A program made the position numbers and the translations under genes. The notes beneath the pieces are model-generated. The model searched no databases, was not told where the DNA came from, and saw only the letters and a program-made list of their open reading frames with translations. DNA of 64,000 bases, from positions 358,466 to 422,465 of the forward strand of contig NZ_JABEQM010000002.1 in NCBI RefSeq assembly GCF_014174155.1. The letters are read 5' to 3'. Within the stretch, counting starts at the first letter, position 1, and every line of letters begins with the position of its first letter. Shown here one piece after another: positions 35,272-44,558 of the stretch. Origin of the DNA: Gluconacetobacter tumulisoli (GTDB lineage Bacteria > Pseudomonadota > Alphaproteobacteria > Acetobacterales > Acetobacteraceae).

Positions 35272-38200
35272 ATGACCCCCTCCCCCACCCTGCCGCCGAC
35301 CGCCGCGCCCGGCGCGGTACCCACCTCGGCCCTGGCGGGCGCGCTGCCGGCGCGCGACGGCCAGCGCGCGCGGATCGCCGCCGCCCTGCGCCGGGCGGAG
35401 CCTGCCTGCATCGCGGCCCTGATCGACGACGCCACCCTGTCGCCGGCGCAGGAGGCCCAGGCCGACGCCACCGCCCGCCGGCTGACGCAGGCGCTGCGCA
35501 GCGGCCGGCGCCCGGGCGGGGTCGAGGCGCTGGTGCAGGAATTTTCCCTGTCGTCGCGCGAGGGGGTGGCGCTGATGTGCCTGGCGGAGGCGCTGCTGCG
35601 CATTCCCGACATGGCGACGCGCGATGCGCTGATCCGCGACCGGATCGGCACCGGCGACTGGCTGGCGCATGTGGGCCGGGGGCGGCCCCTGTTCGTCAAT
35701 GCCGCCGCCTGGGGGCTGGTCGTCACCGGCCGGCTGGTCGGGCCGGAGCGCCAGCACGGGCTGGCCGGGGCGCTGATGCGGCTGGTCGCGCGCGGGGGCG
35801 AGCCGCTGATCCGCCGGGGGGTGGACGTCGCCATGCGGATGATGGGCGAGCAGTTCGTGTGCGGCGAGACGATCGACGCGGCGCTGGAGACCAGCCGGGC
35901 GCGCCATGACAAGGGGTTCCGCTATTCCTTCGACATGCTGGGCGAGGCCGCGCTGACCGAGGCCGACGCCGTGCGCTATTTCCGCGACTACGAGACCGCG
36001 ATCCATGCCATCGGCCGGGCGGCGCAGGGCGGGCGCGACGTCTATGACCGCAACGGCCTGTCGATCAAGCTGTCGGCGATCCATCCGCGCTATGCCCGCG
36101 CGCAGCGCGAGCGGGTGATGGAGGAGCTGCTGCCGCTGCTGGTCCGGCTGGCGCGGCTGGCGCGGCGGTACGACATCGGCCTGAACATCGACGCCGAGGA
36201 AAGCGAGCGGCTGGACCTGTCGCTGGACCTGCTGGAGGGGCTGTGCCTGCATCCCGACCTGGCGGGGTGGAACGGCATCGGCTTCGTCGTGCAGGCCTAC
36301 GGCAAGCGGGCGCCCGCCGTGCTGGACTGGATCATCGGGCTGGGGCGGCGCAGCGGCCACCGCGTCATGGTGCGTCTGGTCAAGGGCGCCTATTGGGACA
36401 GCGAGATCAAGAAGGCGCAGGTCGAGGGGATGGCGGACTTCCCGGTCTTCACCCGCAAATGCCACACCGACATCAGCTACGTCGCCTGCGCGCGCAAGCT
36501 GCTGGCGGCGCCGGATGCGGTGTTCCCGCAGTTCGCCACCCACAATGCCCGGACCCTGGCCAGCATCCATGCGCTGGCCGGCGCGGAGTTCACGCACGGG
36601 CAGTATGAATTCCAGTGCCTGCACGGCATGGGCGAGGGGCTGTACGACGCGGTGGTCGGGCCGCGCAACATGGACCGGCCCTGCCGGATCTACGCGCCCG
36701 TGGGCTCGCACGAGACGCTGCTGGCCTATCTGGTGCGGCGCCTGCTGGAAAACGGGGCCAATTCGTCCTTCGTCAACCAGATCGGCGACGAATCCGTGCC
36801 CGTCGAGACGCTGGTCGCCGACCCGGTGCGCACCGCCCGCGCGCTGGCCGCCGCCGAGGGCGTGGCGGTAGGTGCGCCGCATCCCGCCATTGCGCTGCCC
36901 GGCGCGCTGTTCGGGCGCGAGCGGTCCAATTCGGCGGGGCTGGATCTGGCGGACGAGCCCAGCCTGCACGCCCTGGCGCAAGGCATGGAGGACGGCCCCC
37001 GCACCTGGGAGGCCGCGCCGATGCTGGGTGACGGCGTGCCGTCGGACGCACCGATGCGCGACGTGCCCAACCCCGCGCGGCCGGACGACCGGCCCGGCAC
37101 GGCGCGCTTCGCCACGCCGGACGACGCCGCGCGCGCCGTGGGACTGGCGGAAGGCGCCCTGGCCGACTGGTCCGCGCGGCCGCCCGCCGAGCGTGCCGCC
37201 TGCCTGGACCGCGCGGCCGGCGCGCTGGAGGAGCGGCAGGCGGAACTGATCGGGCTGATCGTGCGCGAGGCCGGGAAATCCTATCCCAACGCGGTGGCCG
37301 AGATCCGCGAGGCGGTGGATTTCCTGCGCTATTACGCCGCGACCATCCGCCGCGATTTCGACAATGCCACGCATGTTCCGCTGGGCCCGGTGGTGTGCAT
37401 CAGCCCGTGGAACTTCCCGCTGGCGATCTTCCTGGGGCAGGTGTCGGCGGCCCTGGCGGCGGGCAATGTGGTGCTGGCCAAGCCCGCCGAGGAAACGCCG
37501 CTGATCGCCGCCTGCGCGGTGCGCATCCTGCACGCGGCCGGGGTGCCGCCGGGCGCGCTGCAGTTCCTGCCCGGCGCGGGCGACGTGGGCGCGGCGCTGG
37601 TGGCGGACCCGCGCATCGGCGCGGTCATGTTCACCGGGTCGACCGAGGTCGCGCGCCTGATCGCGCGGCAGCTGGCCGGGCGCGTCGGCGCGGGCGGGCA
37701 GCCGGTGCCGCTGGTGGCGGAAACCGGCGGGCAGAACGCGATGATCGTCGATTCGTCGGCGCTGGCGGAACAGGTGGTGGCGGATGTCATCGCCTCGGCC
37801 TTCGACAGCGCGGGGCAGCGCTGTTCGGCCCTGCGCATCCTGTGCGTGCAGGACGATTGCGCGGAGCATGTGCTGGCGATGTTGCGCGGCGCGATGGCCG
37901 AACTGCGGGTCGGCGACCCGGCGCAGCTGCGCACCGATATCGGCCCGGTCATCACGTCCGAGGCCCGCGACGGCATCGCCGCCCATATCGCGCGGATGCG
38001 CGCGAACGGCGCCCGGGTGTGGGCGCCCGCCACGCCGCACGCGGTGCCCGGCGGCCATTTCCTGCCGCCCACGCTGATCGAGATCGACAGCATCGCCGAG
38101 ATCGGGCGCGAGGTGTTCGGCCCGGTGCTGCATGTCCTGCGCTGGCGGCGGGCGGAGCTGGACGCGCTGATCGCGGCGATCGACGCCACCGGATACGGCC

Positions 38201-38985
38201 TGACCTTCGGCCTGCACACCCGCATCGCCGAAACGGTGGACCATGTGACCAGCCGGATCGCGGCCGGCAACCTGTATGTCAACCGCAACACCATCGGCGC
38301 GGTGGTGGGCGTGCAGCCCTTCGGCGGGCGGGGCCTGTCGGGCACCGGGCCGAAGGCCGGGGGGCCGCTGACGCTGCGGCGGCTGCTGTCGGCCTGCCCG
38401 GCCTTCGTGCCGCCCCCTTCGGCCGGCACGGACGGCGCGCGCGCCGGCGCGTTGCCCGAGGCCGCGCGGGAATGGCAGGCCTGGTCGGCGGGCGGCAATC
38501 TGCCGGACGGCGTGACCGGACCGGCCCTGCACGGGCTGTCGGTCGCGATGCCCGGGCCGGTCGGCGAGACCAATATCTGGTCGCTGGCCCCGCGCGGCAC
38601 GGTGCTGTGCCTGGCGCGGACCGAGGCCGGGGCGCGGCGGGCCACCGGCATGGCGCTGGCGGCGGGCAATGGCGTGGCGCTGCTGGCCGAGGACGCGGCG
38701 ACGGGCTGGATCGCCGACCTGTCCCCGGCCTTGCGGTCGCGGGTCCGCCGTATCGCCGGCGTGGACAAGGTGGCGGCGATGGGCCCGGCGGTGGTGCTGG
38801 CCGAACCCGGCGCGCCCGAACTGGATGCCGTGCTGGCGGCGCTGGGCGCGGGGGACGGGCCGGTGGTGCCGGTGCATCTGCTGACCGCGACGGGGCCGCT
38901 GCCGGAATGGCTGCTGGAGGAACGGCTGGTCAGCACCAACACCACCGCCGCCGGCGGGAATGCGTCGCTGATGGCGATCGGCTAG
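35272..38985 (+). CDS. putA: Bifunctional proline dehydrogenase/P5C dehydrogenase PutA (type B)
   Basis: 1237-aa enzyme oxidising proline to glutamate in two steps: an FAD proline dehydrogenase barrel (about residues 180-480, with DAEESERLDLSLDLLE and VRLVKGAYWDSEIKKAQVEG) and an NAD-dependent glutamate semialdehyde dehydrogenase (about 570-1040, with ISPWNFPLAIFLGQ, Glu in AETGGQNA and Cys in GQRCSALR near residue 850). The last 190 residues are the C-terminal domain of long type B PutAs, ending NTTAAGGNASLMAIG. The N-terminal ribbon-helix-helix DNA-binding domain of enterobacterial PutA is absent, so it cannot repress itself; the divergent GntR gene may do so. Confidence 0.97.
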   Translation: MTPSPTLPPTAAPGAVPTSALAGALPARDGQRARIAAALRRAEPACIAALIDDATLSPAQEAQADATARRLTQALRSGRRPGGVEALVQEFSLSSREGVALMCLAEALLRIPDMATRDALIRDRIGTGDWLAHVGRGRPLFVNAAAWGLVVTGRLVGPERQHGLAGALMRLVARGGEPLIRRGVDVAMRMMGEQFVCGETIDAALETSRARHDKGFRYSFDMLGEAALTEADAVRYFRDYETAIHAIGRAAQGGRDVYDRNGLSIKLSAIHPRYARAQRERVMEELLPLLVRLARLARRYDIGLNIDAEESERLDLSLDLLEGLCLHPDLAGWNGIGFVVQAYGKRAPAVLDWIIGLGRRSGHRVMVRLVKGAYWDSEIKKAQVEGMADFPVFTRKCHTDISYVACARKLLAAPDAVFPQFATHNARTLASIHALAGAEFTHGQYEFQCLHGMGEGLYDAVVGPRNMDRPCRIYAPVGSHETLLAYLVRRLLENGANSSFVNQIGDESVPVETLVADPVRTARALAAAEGVAVGAPHPAIALPGALFGRERSNSAGLDLADEPSLHALAQGMEDGPRTWEAAPMLGDGVPSDAPMRDVPNPARPDDRPGTARFATPDDAARAVGLAEGALADWSARPPAERAACLDRAAGALEERQAELIGLIVREAGKSYPNAVAEIREAVDFLRYYAATIRRDFDNATHVPLGPVVCISPWNFPLAIFLGQVSAALAAGNVVLAKPAEETPLIAACAVRILHAAGVPPGALQFLPGAGDVGAALVADPRIGAVMFTGSTEVARLIARQLAGRVGAGGQPVPLVAETGGQNAMIVDSSALAEQVVADVIASAFDSAGQRCSALRILCVQDDCAEHVLAMLRGAMAELRVGDPAQLRTDIGPVITSEARDGIAAHIARMRANGARVWAPATPHAVPGGHFLPPTLIEIDSIAEIGREVFGPVLHVLRWRRAELDALIAAIDATGYGLTFGLHTRIAETVDHVTSRIAAGNLYVNRNTIGAVVGVQPFGGRGLSGTGPKAGGPLTLRRLLSACPAFVPPPSAGTDGARAGALPEAAREWQAWSAGGNLPDGVTGPALHGLSVAMPGPVGETNIWSLAPRGTVLCLARTEAGARRATGMALAAGNGVALLAEDAATGWIADLSPALRSRVRRIAGVDKVAAMGPAVVLAEPGAPELDAVLAALGAGDGPVVPVHLLTATGPLPEWLLEERLVSTNTTAAGGNASLMAIG

Positions 38986-39327
38986 TCCCTTTCCTTTCCC
39001 CCCGGAATCCGGTGTGGACTCCGGAAGGATGCTGCCTCAATGAACCGCTCTCCGCGCGGATCGCCGTCATGCGGGGCGACCTGATCCGCGCGGACCGGCA
39101 TGTGCCGTCCGGCTGCATGCTGCCGCCCGGGATGCGGTGCATGCCCGGGTGGGCAGATGCCGCGCCGTGCTGCGTGGAGCTGGCGAGGCGTCCGGCCGGG
39201 GCGTACGGGCCGGGGACTCCGCCGGACAGAGGGGAGCCGGGGGCGGGAATGTGATATCGCTCGGGACGTGGTTCCGGCCGTGCTATGCTGGGGTCCGGTC
39301 CATCCATGACCGCTGACGGGAGGCGCC
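38986..39327. other. Gene-free stretch after putA
   Basis: 340 bp without a recognised gene or strong terminator. It ends with GGGAGGC, the ribosome binding site of the GTG-started gene at 39328. Confidence 0.4.
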
Positions 39328-40200
39328 GTGACCCTGTCACCTCTCTTTCCGCGCCTGCCCGCGCCGCCGGGCAGCGCCTGGCTGAAGCGCCGGCTGGCCG
39401 CGCGGGTGTCGGACGTCTTCAACGACCGGACGCGGGGCGAGACGCCGGTCGTGCGCCAGGCCGACGGATTGTTCGCGCCGGACAGCGTGGTCCGCCGCGT
39501 GCACGGCGACGTCGTCGCCATGATGGCCGGCGGAATTGCCGCGCTGCTGCTGCAGATGCTGCATCCCGCGGTCCTGGCCGGGGTCTGGGACCATTCCCGC
39601 TTCCGCGACGACATGCATGGGCGGCTGCGGCGCACGGCGCGCTTCGTCGCGCAGACCACCTATGGGCAGCGCGACGACGCCCTGGCCGCGATCGCACGGG
39701 TCCGCCGGATTCATGACAGGGTCAGCGGCCTGCTGCCGGACGGCACGCCCTATCGCGCGAACGACCCGTCGCTGCTGGCCTGGGTTCATCTGACCGAGAC
39801 GACCAGTTTCCTGGCCGGCTGGCGCCGCTTCGCCGAGCCGCTGATGCCCGAGCACGAGCGCAACCAGTATTTCGACGGGATGGCGCGGATCGGGACGGCC
39901 CTGGGGGCCGCGCCGGTGCCGCATACCGAACATGCGGCCTACCGCCAGATGGCGGCGATGCGGGGCGCGCTGGGCGTCGACGCGCGCACTCGCGAGATAT
40001 GCGAGATCCTGCTGACGGGGCCGCCGGCCTTCCCCGGCGGCCGGCACGCCGTCGGCCTGATGACCCGGGCCGGCATCGACCTGCTGCCGCCCTGGGCGCG
40101 ACAGATGCATGGGTTCGCCCCGCCCGGCCCGGCGACCCCGCTGGTGCGCGCCGGGACCTTCGGACTGGCGGAAACCGTCCGCTGGGCATTCCGCGCGTAA
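39328..40200 (+). CDS. Oxygenase MpaB family protein (DUF2236)
   Basis: 290-aa protein of the MpaB/DUF2236 family. Typical elements are MAGGIAALLLQMLHPAVLAG, VWDHSRFRDDMHGRL, then VRRIHDRVSG and SLLAWVHLTET, which carry the conserved His residues thought to hold haem. Family members include a fungal oxygenase and the latex-clearing protein Lcp group; the role in this bacterium is unknown. GTG start with GGGAGGC 5 bp before it. Confidence 0.85.
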   Translation: MTLSPLFPRLPAPPGSAWLKRRLAARVSDVFNDRTRGETPVVRQADGLFAPDSVVRRVHGDVVAMMAGGIAALLLQMLHPAVLAGVWDHSRFRDDMHGRLRRTARFVAQTTYGQRDDALAAIARVRRIHDRVSGLLPDGTPYRANDPSLLAWVHLTETTSFLAGWRRFAEPLMPEHERNQYFDGMARIGTALGAAPVPHTEHAAYRQMAAMRGALGVDARTREICEILLTGPPAFPGGRHAVGLMTRAGIDLLPPWARQMHGFAPPGPATPLVRAGTFGLAETVRWAFRA

Positions 40201-40233
40201 CGGCCGGGCGCGGCCCCTGCTGGAGCGCGGCGG

Positions 40234-41292
40234 TCAGGCCAACGGTGCCGTCCTGACCCTGCGGGCGACCCGGTCGATGGCGCGATCGAGGCGTACGCGG
40301 GCAGCCGCGTCCAGGCCATCCAGGAACCAGGCAATCACGTATAAAACGGCCAGCGTCACCGGCGCGGCCCAGAACGGAAGGGTGGCGAGGGGAATGTGCA
40401 GCCCCTTGTCGAGCACCACGCCGATGCACCAGAGCAAGGGGGCATGGATGGCATACAGCGCATAGGACGCCGCGCCCGCGACCTGGAACACGGCCAGGCT
40501 GGCGCCCCTGGGCTGCGTCGCCGCCCCCAGCCAGACGATCAGGGGAAAGAGCAGGAACACGGCCAGCAGGTCGAGCACGCCGCGCGGGATCGCGGTGCTG
40601 TCGATCACCAGGGCGAAGGCCAGCAGGCCCATCGGGACCCAGGCGCCGAGCCCGAGGGATCCGGGCCGGATGCGCCAGAGCAGGACGCCCAGGAAGAACG
40701 AGAAGCCGACCCGGGCCAGGGCGACCGCCGTCCCCTCCCAATACATGCCGGCATTCAGCGACCCACGGACAGAGGCCGAAACGACCAGGCCCAGCGCGGA
40801 GATGCCCACCACGGCCATCAGCGTCCGGGTCGTCAGCCGCGGCCAGGCAACGGCCAGGGCGGCATTGGCCACCAGTTCGTAGAAGAGCGACCAGGCCGGG
40901 AAATTGAGCGGATAAAGTTCGCCATGCGCGCCGAGCCACGGGAGGTAGAACAGTGCCGCGGGAAAGGGAGCAAGTTCGGCAAGCGGCTTGAAATGGAGGG
41001 CGACCTCCAGCGCCGTGACCGCCGCGCCGATCGACAGCCCGAGCGCGTAGAGCGGCCACAGACGCACGACGCGTTTGCGCATGAACGCGGCAAACGGCAG
41101 GCCGGCATCCAGCCGGGCCGAATAGGCCTCGGCCAGGACGAATCCGCTGAGGACGAAGAACAGGTCGACCGCCAGATAGCCGCCCGGCGGGAACCAGGCC
41201 GCAGGGAATATGATGTGGATATGGACCAGGACGACCGCCGCCGCGGCCAGGCCGCGCAACCCGTCCAACGTGTGAAACAAGCGCTTCGCCAT
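40234..41292 (-). CDS. Acyltransferase family 3 membrane protein
   Basis: 352-aa inner-membrane acyltransferase with about ten membrane segments. It opens with FHTLDGLRGLAAAAVVLVHI (the R..H motif of the family) and GGYLAVDLFFVLSGFVLAEA. Such proteins O-acylate surface glycans or antibiotics; the acceptor is not visible. Three TGTAAC repeats lie 70-107 bp upstream of its start. Confidence 0.9.
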   Translation of the reverse strand: MAKRLFHTLDGLRGLAAAAVVLVHIHIIFPAAWFPPGGYLAVDLFFVLSGFVLAEAYSARLDAGLPFAAFMRKRVVRLWPLYALGLSIGAAVTALEVALHFKPLAELAPFPAALFYLPWLGAHGELYPLNFPAWSLFYELVANAALAVAWPRLTTRTLMAVVGISALGLVVSASVRGSLNAGMYWEGTAVALARVGFSFFLGVLLWRIRPGSLGLGAWVPMGLLAFALVIDSTAIPRGVLDLLAVFLLFPLIVWLGAATQPRGASLAVFQVAGAASYALYAIHAPLLWCIGVVLDKGLHIPLATLPFWAAPVTLAVLYVIAWFLDGLDAAARVRLDRAIDRVARRVRTAPLA

Positions 41293-41361
41293 GGCCCTGC
41301 CCTTGCCGGGGCGCCGTGCGGGATCGCGGAACGAAACGCCCGCGAACCGTCACGCGCAACA

Positions 41362-41399
41362 TGTAACGGGTTTGTTGCGCAATGTAACCTGTTTGTAAC
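41362..41399. promoter_or_regulatory. TGTAAC direct repeats upstream of acyltransferase
   Basis: TGTAAC occurs at 41362, 41383 and 41394, spaced 21 and 11 bp, that is, in helical phase. The 11-bp spacing is the pattern of response-regulator boxes such as PhoB, though the sequence differs from the classical box. The role is inference. Confidence 0.35.
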
Positions 41400-41472
41400 G
41401 GATAAGTTCCTTGCGTCAGGACAATATCGTGCAGGGGCCGTATCGTGCCGGCGCCGGACCGGAAATGCCGGA

Positions 41473-41940
41473 TCAGAAATGGAGGTACGTCCGCTGGACG
41501 ACCTCCTTCATCGAAAAGAACGTCCTGGTCAGGCGGATTCCCGGAAGCGAGACCAGCCAGTCGCCGTAGATCGCGTTGAATTCGTCGATCGACGAGGCCC
41601 GGATCGTGACCAGGTAATCGAATTCGCCGGACACGAGGTAGCACGCGACGACCAGCGGATGGTCGCGGATCGCGGCCTCGAATTCCGCGAAGGCCTGCTT
41701 GTTCAGCCGGTCCAGGCAGACGCCCATGACGATGACCGCGCTGCGCCCGACCGAGGCCGGGGCGATGTCGGCCCTGAAGCCGGTGATGATCCCGTCCTCG
41801 GTCATGCGCTGCACGCGCCGGAAGCAGGTCGCGGTGCTGGTCGCCGCCTGGCGCGCCAGGTCCGTGATCGATATGCGCCCGTCGACGCTGAGAACCCGCA
41901 GGATCCGCCTGTCGACCCCGTCCATGTCAAACTGTTTCAC
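41473..41940 (-). CDS. Lrp/AsnC family regulator
   Basis: 155-aa regulator with an N-terminal helix-turn-helix (RRILRVLSVDGRISITDLAR, then QAATSTATCFRRVQRM) and a C-terminal RAM ligand-binding domain (VVACYLVSGEFDYLV). The length is normal for the family. It is divergent from the TonB-dependent receptor at 42084, separated by 143 AT-rich bp, and may control that receptor in response to an amino acid. Confidence 0.93.
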   Translation of the reverse strand: MKQFDMDGVDRRILRVLSVDGRISITDLARQAATSTATCFRRVQRMTEDGIITGFRADIAPASVGRSAVIVMGVCLDRLNKQAFAEFEAAIRDHPLVVACYLVSGEFDYLVTIRASSIDEFNAIYGDWLVSLPGIRLTRTFFSMKEVVQRTYLHF

Positions 41941-42083
41941 TTTTCAGTGATCCGGGAAAAAATGAAAGGATCGTTCATTTCCGCCTTCATGATGATGCCC
42001 CTCGCCTTCGTTTTGATTCAATAACGAACGCACCGATCATAACGTATTGGATATGTTTTGCCCTCGTATTTTGAGGGTCTGAT

Positions 42084-44519
42084 ATGCAAAAACATGATAG
42101 ATGCGGTTCGAAGGCGATGCTCTCCGTCCGGATGCGGGGGGATGCGCGTTCCGTCGGCCGCCGGCGCCGGCTGATGCTGGCGACGGCGCTGGGCGCGCTG
42201 GGGGCCATGGCGCTGGCGCCGCTGGCGCCCCGCGACGCCCGTGCGCAGGCGGCCCATCCCGCGCCGGCCCACGGCACCCGCGCCCCCGCGCGCCATGCGG
42301 CCGCCAAGCCCGCCGCCCGCCACGCGCAGGCCGTGGAATCCCGGTCGGCCGAGGCGTTTTCCGTCGTGGGATCGCACGAGACGTCGCACGGCATGGAACA
42401 GACCATCACGCGCAAGATGCTCAACCGCTTCGTGGCGGGGACCAGTCCGCTCCAGGTACTGGGGGCGACGACGCCGGGCGTCAGCTTTGCCACGGCGGAT
42501 GCGCTGGGCCTCGATACCTATGCCAATTCGCTGTATATCCGCGGCTATAACCAGAGCCAGCTGGGCGTCACGCTGGACGGGATTCCCCTGGGCGACCAGG
42601 GATTCATCAACACCAACGGCCTGGATATCAACGAGGCCGTCACGCCCGACAACATCGCGCGCATCGACATGTCGCAGGGCGGCGGCGCGCTGGATGTCGC
42701 GTCGACCGCGAACCTGGGCGGCGCGCTGCAATATTACACGCAGGACCCGCGCGACACGCTGGGGGCCGACGTCTCGCAGACCTTCGGCAGCAACAGCACC
42801 TATCGCACGTTCGGACGGTTCCACAGCGGCGTGCTGAACCGGACCGGCACGAAATTCATGGCGTCCTACGCGCGCACCGACGCGCAGAAATGGAAGGGCC
42901 ATGGCGACCAGTACGAACAGCAGGCGAATTTCAAGTTCGTGCAGCCCCTGGGCGAGCGCGGGCGGCTGACCGGATTTTTCGATTATTCGGAATTCAACCA
43001 GTATAATTATGGAAATATCAGCCTGGAGATCAAACAGAAGCTGGGGTCGAGGACGGATTATTTCTACCCCGACTACAAGGGTGCCTACCTGGCCGCGCAG
43101 GGCATCTTCCCCGCGGGATGGGACCAGGTGTCCAGCCCCACGGACATCGCGTATTACGATGCCGCGCAGGACCAGCGGAATTACCTGACCGGGCTGAACG
43201 GGAATTACGACCTGACGTCGCGGCTGCGGCTGAAGAGCGTGATGTATGCGCAGGTGTCCGGCGGGGACTATGAATTCACCAACCCGTACGTGTCGTCGCC
43301 CAACGGCGCGCCGATGATCCAGCAGGCCGACCACCAGTGGTTCCGCCGCATCGGCGGCACGCTGGCGCTGCAATACCGGCTGGGCCATCACGACCTGGAA
43401 TCCGGCGTCTGGTACGAGAACAACGATTTCACGTATTCGCAGCGGCTGTACAGCCAGCCCCTGCTGGGCGAGGGCACGCCGCGCAAGGGCACGGGCCCCT
43501 ACGAGAATTCGTTCGCCACGCGCTATGGCGTGCAGATGAACACCAATGCCTTCCAGTACTATCTGCAGGATGCCTGGCACATCCTGCCCAGCCTGCGCCT
43601 GCATGCCGGGTTCAAGTCGCTGCTGGTCACGACGGCGGGCGGCGCGTTCGAAAATAACGAGACCTATACAGGGCAGAGCGCGCTACCCAGCGGCAGCCTG
43701 ACGACGGCGGGCGCCTTCCTGCCGCATGTCAGCCTGAACTGGACGTTCCTGCGGCATCACGAGCTGTTCTTCGACGTGTCGCGCGACATGCGCGCCTATT
43801 CCTATGGCGGGTGGAATTCACCGGTTGCCTGGGGCGTCGACAACCAGGCCATCTTCTCGCAGCTGCGCAAGACGCTGAAGCCCGAGAGCACCTGGAACTA
43901 CCTGATCGGCTATCGCTACAACTCGAAATATGTCGACGGCGTGCTGAACCTGTATCATTCGGATTATTCGAACCGCCTGGCGCCGATCACCAGCGGCACG
44001 CTGGTCAACGCCAACCAGACCTTCCTGAACGTCGGGTCGATGGCGATGTGGGGCGTCGATGCCGGGGTCACCGTCCGGCCCCTGCCGCACCTGGAGGTCT
44101 TCAACAGCATCAGCTACAACCATTCGACCTATGGCCAGGGGATCTATAACGCCGGCACCTATTACGACCTGAAGGGCAAGATGGAGGTCAATTACCCCTC
44201 CGTCATGTACAAGTCGAACGTGGCCTATACCTACGGGAACGCGACGCTGAACTTCAACGTGTACTACATGGGGCGGCGGTACCTGTCCTACATGAACGAC
44301 ACGTCGGTCGATCCGTACTGGAATGCGAACCTGACGGCGTCGTATGATTTCAAGCATGTGCCGCATGTCGCGGATTTGAATTTCTCGCTGGGCATCTACA
44401 ACCTGTTCAACCAGGAATATATCAGCTCGATCGGCGCCAACCCGATTTCGGGCGACCGGCAGTCCATGTTCGCGGGCGCGCCGCGCCAGTTCTTCGGAAC
44501 GCTGCGCGCACGCTTCTGA
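42084..44519 (+). CDS. TonB-dependent receptor
   Basis: 811-aa outer-membrane receptor. An N-terminal signal (after an Arg-rich start, RRRRLMLATALGALGAMALA) is followed by an Ala/His-rich linker. The plug domain comes next (LQVLGATTPGVSF, SLYIRGYNQSQLGVTLDGIP, with GALDVASTANLGGALQY), then a long beta-barrel ending in aromatic FFGTLRARF. GAGG precedes the ATG at 42084. The ligand is not predictable. Divergent from an Lrp-type regulator, so nutrient-linked control is plausible. Confidence 0.93.
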   Translation: MQKHDRCGSKAMLSVRMRGDARSVGRRRRLMLATALGALGAMALAPLAPRDARAQAAHPAPAHGTRAPARHAAAKPAARHAQAVESRSAEAFSVVGSHETSHGMEQTITRKMLNRFVAGTSPLQVLGATTPGVSFATADALGLDTYANSLYIRGYNQSQLGVTLDGIPLGDQGFINTNGLDINEAVTPDNIARIDMSQGGGALDVASTANLGGALQYYTQDPRDTLGADVSQTFGSNSTYRTFGRFHSGVLNRTGTKFMASYARTDAQKWKGHGDQYEQQANFKFVQPLGERGRLTGFFDYSEFNQYNYGNISLEIKQKLGSRTDYFYPDYKGAYLAAQGIFPAGWDQVSSPTDIAYYDAAQDQRNYLTGLNGNYDLTSRLRLKSVMYAQVSGGDYEFTNPYVSSPNGAPMIQQADHQWFRRIGGTLALQYRLGHHDLESGVWYENNDFTYSQRLYSQPLLGEGTPRKGTGPYENSFATRYGVQMNTNAFQYYLQDAWHILPSLRLHAGFKSLLVTTAGGAFENNETYTGQSALPSGSLTTAGAFLPHVSLNWTFLRHHELFFDVSRDMRAYSYGGWNSPVAWGVDNQAIFSQLRKTLKPESTWNYLIGYRYNSKYVDGVLNLYHSDYSNRLAPITSGTLVNANQTFLNVGSMAMWGVDAGVTVRPLPHLEVFNSISYNHSTYGQGIYNAGTYYDLKGKMEVNYPSVMYKSNVAYTYGNATLNFNVYYMGRRYLSYMNDTSVDPYWNANLTASYDFKHVPHVADLNFSLGIYNLFNQEYISSIGANPISGDRQSMFAGAPRQFFGTLRARF

Positions 44520-44558
44520 ACGTCTGCGGCGGGAGCGGAGGGTTCCGTTCCCGCACGT

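Noticed and set aside
35146..38877. 1243-aa open frame antisense to putA
   Set aside because: It is a GC-rich shadow frame: the product is low-complexity Arg/Gln/His-rich with no motif, and putA on the other strand is certain.
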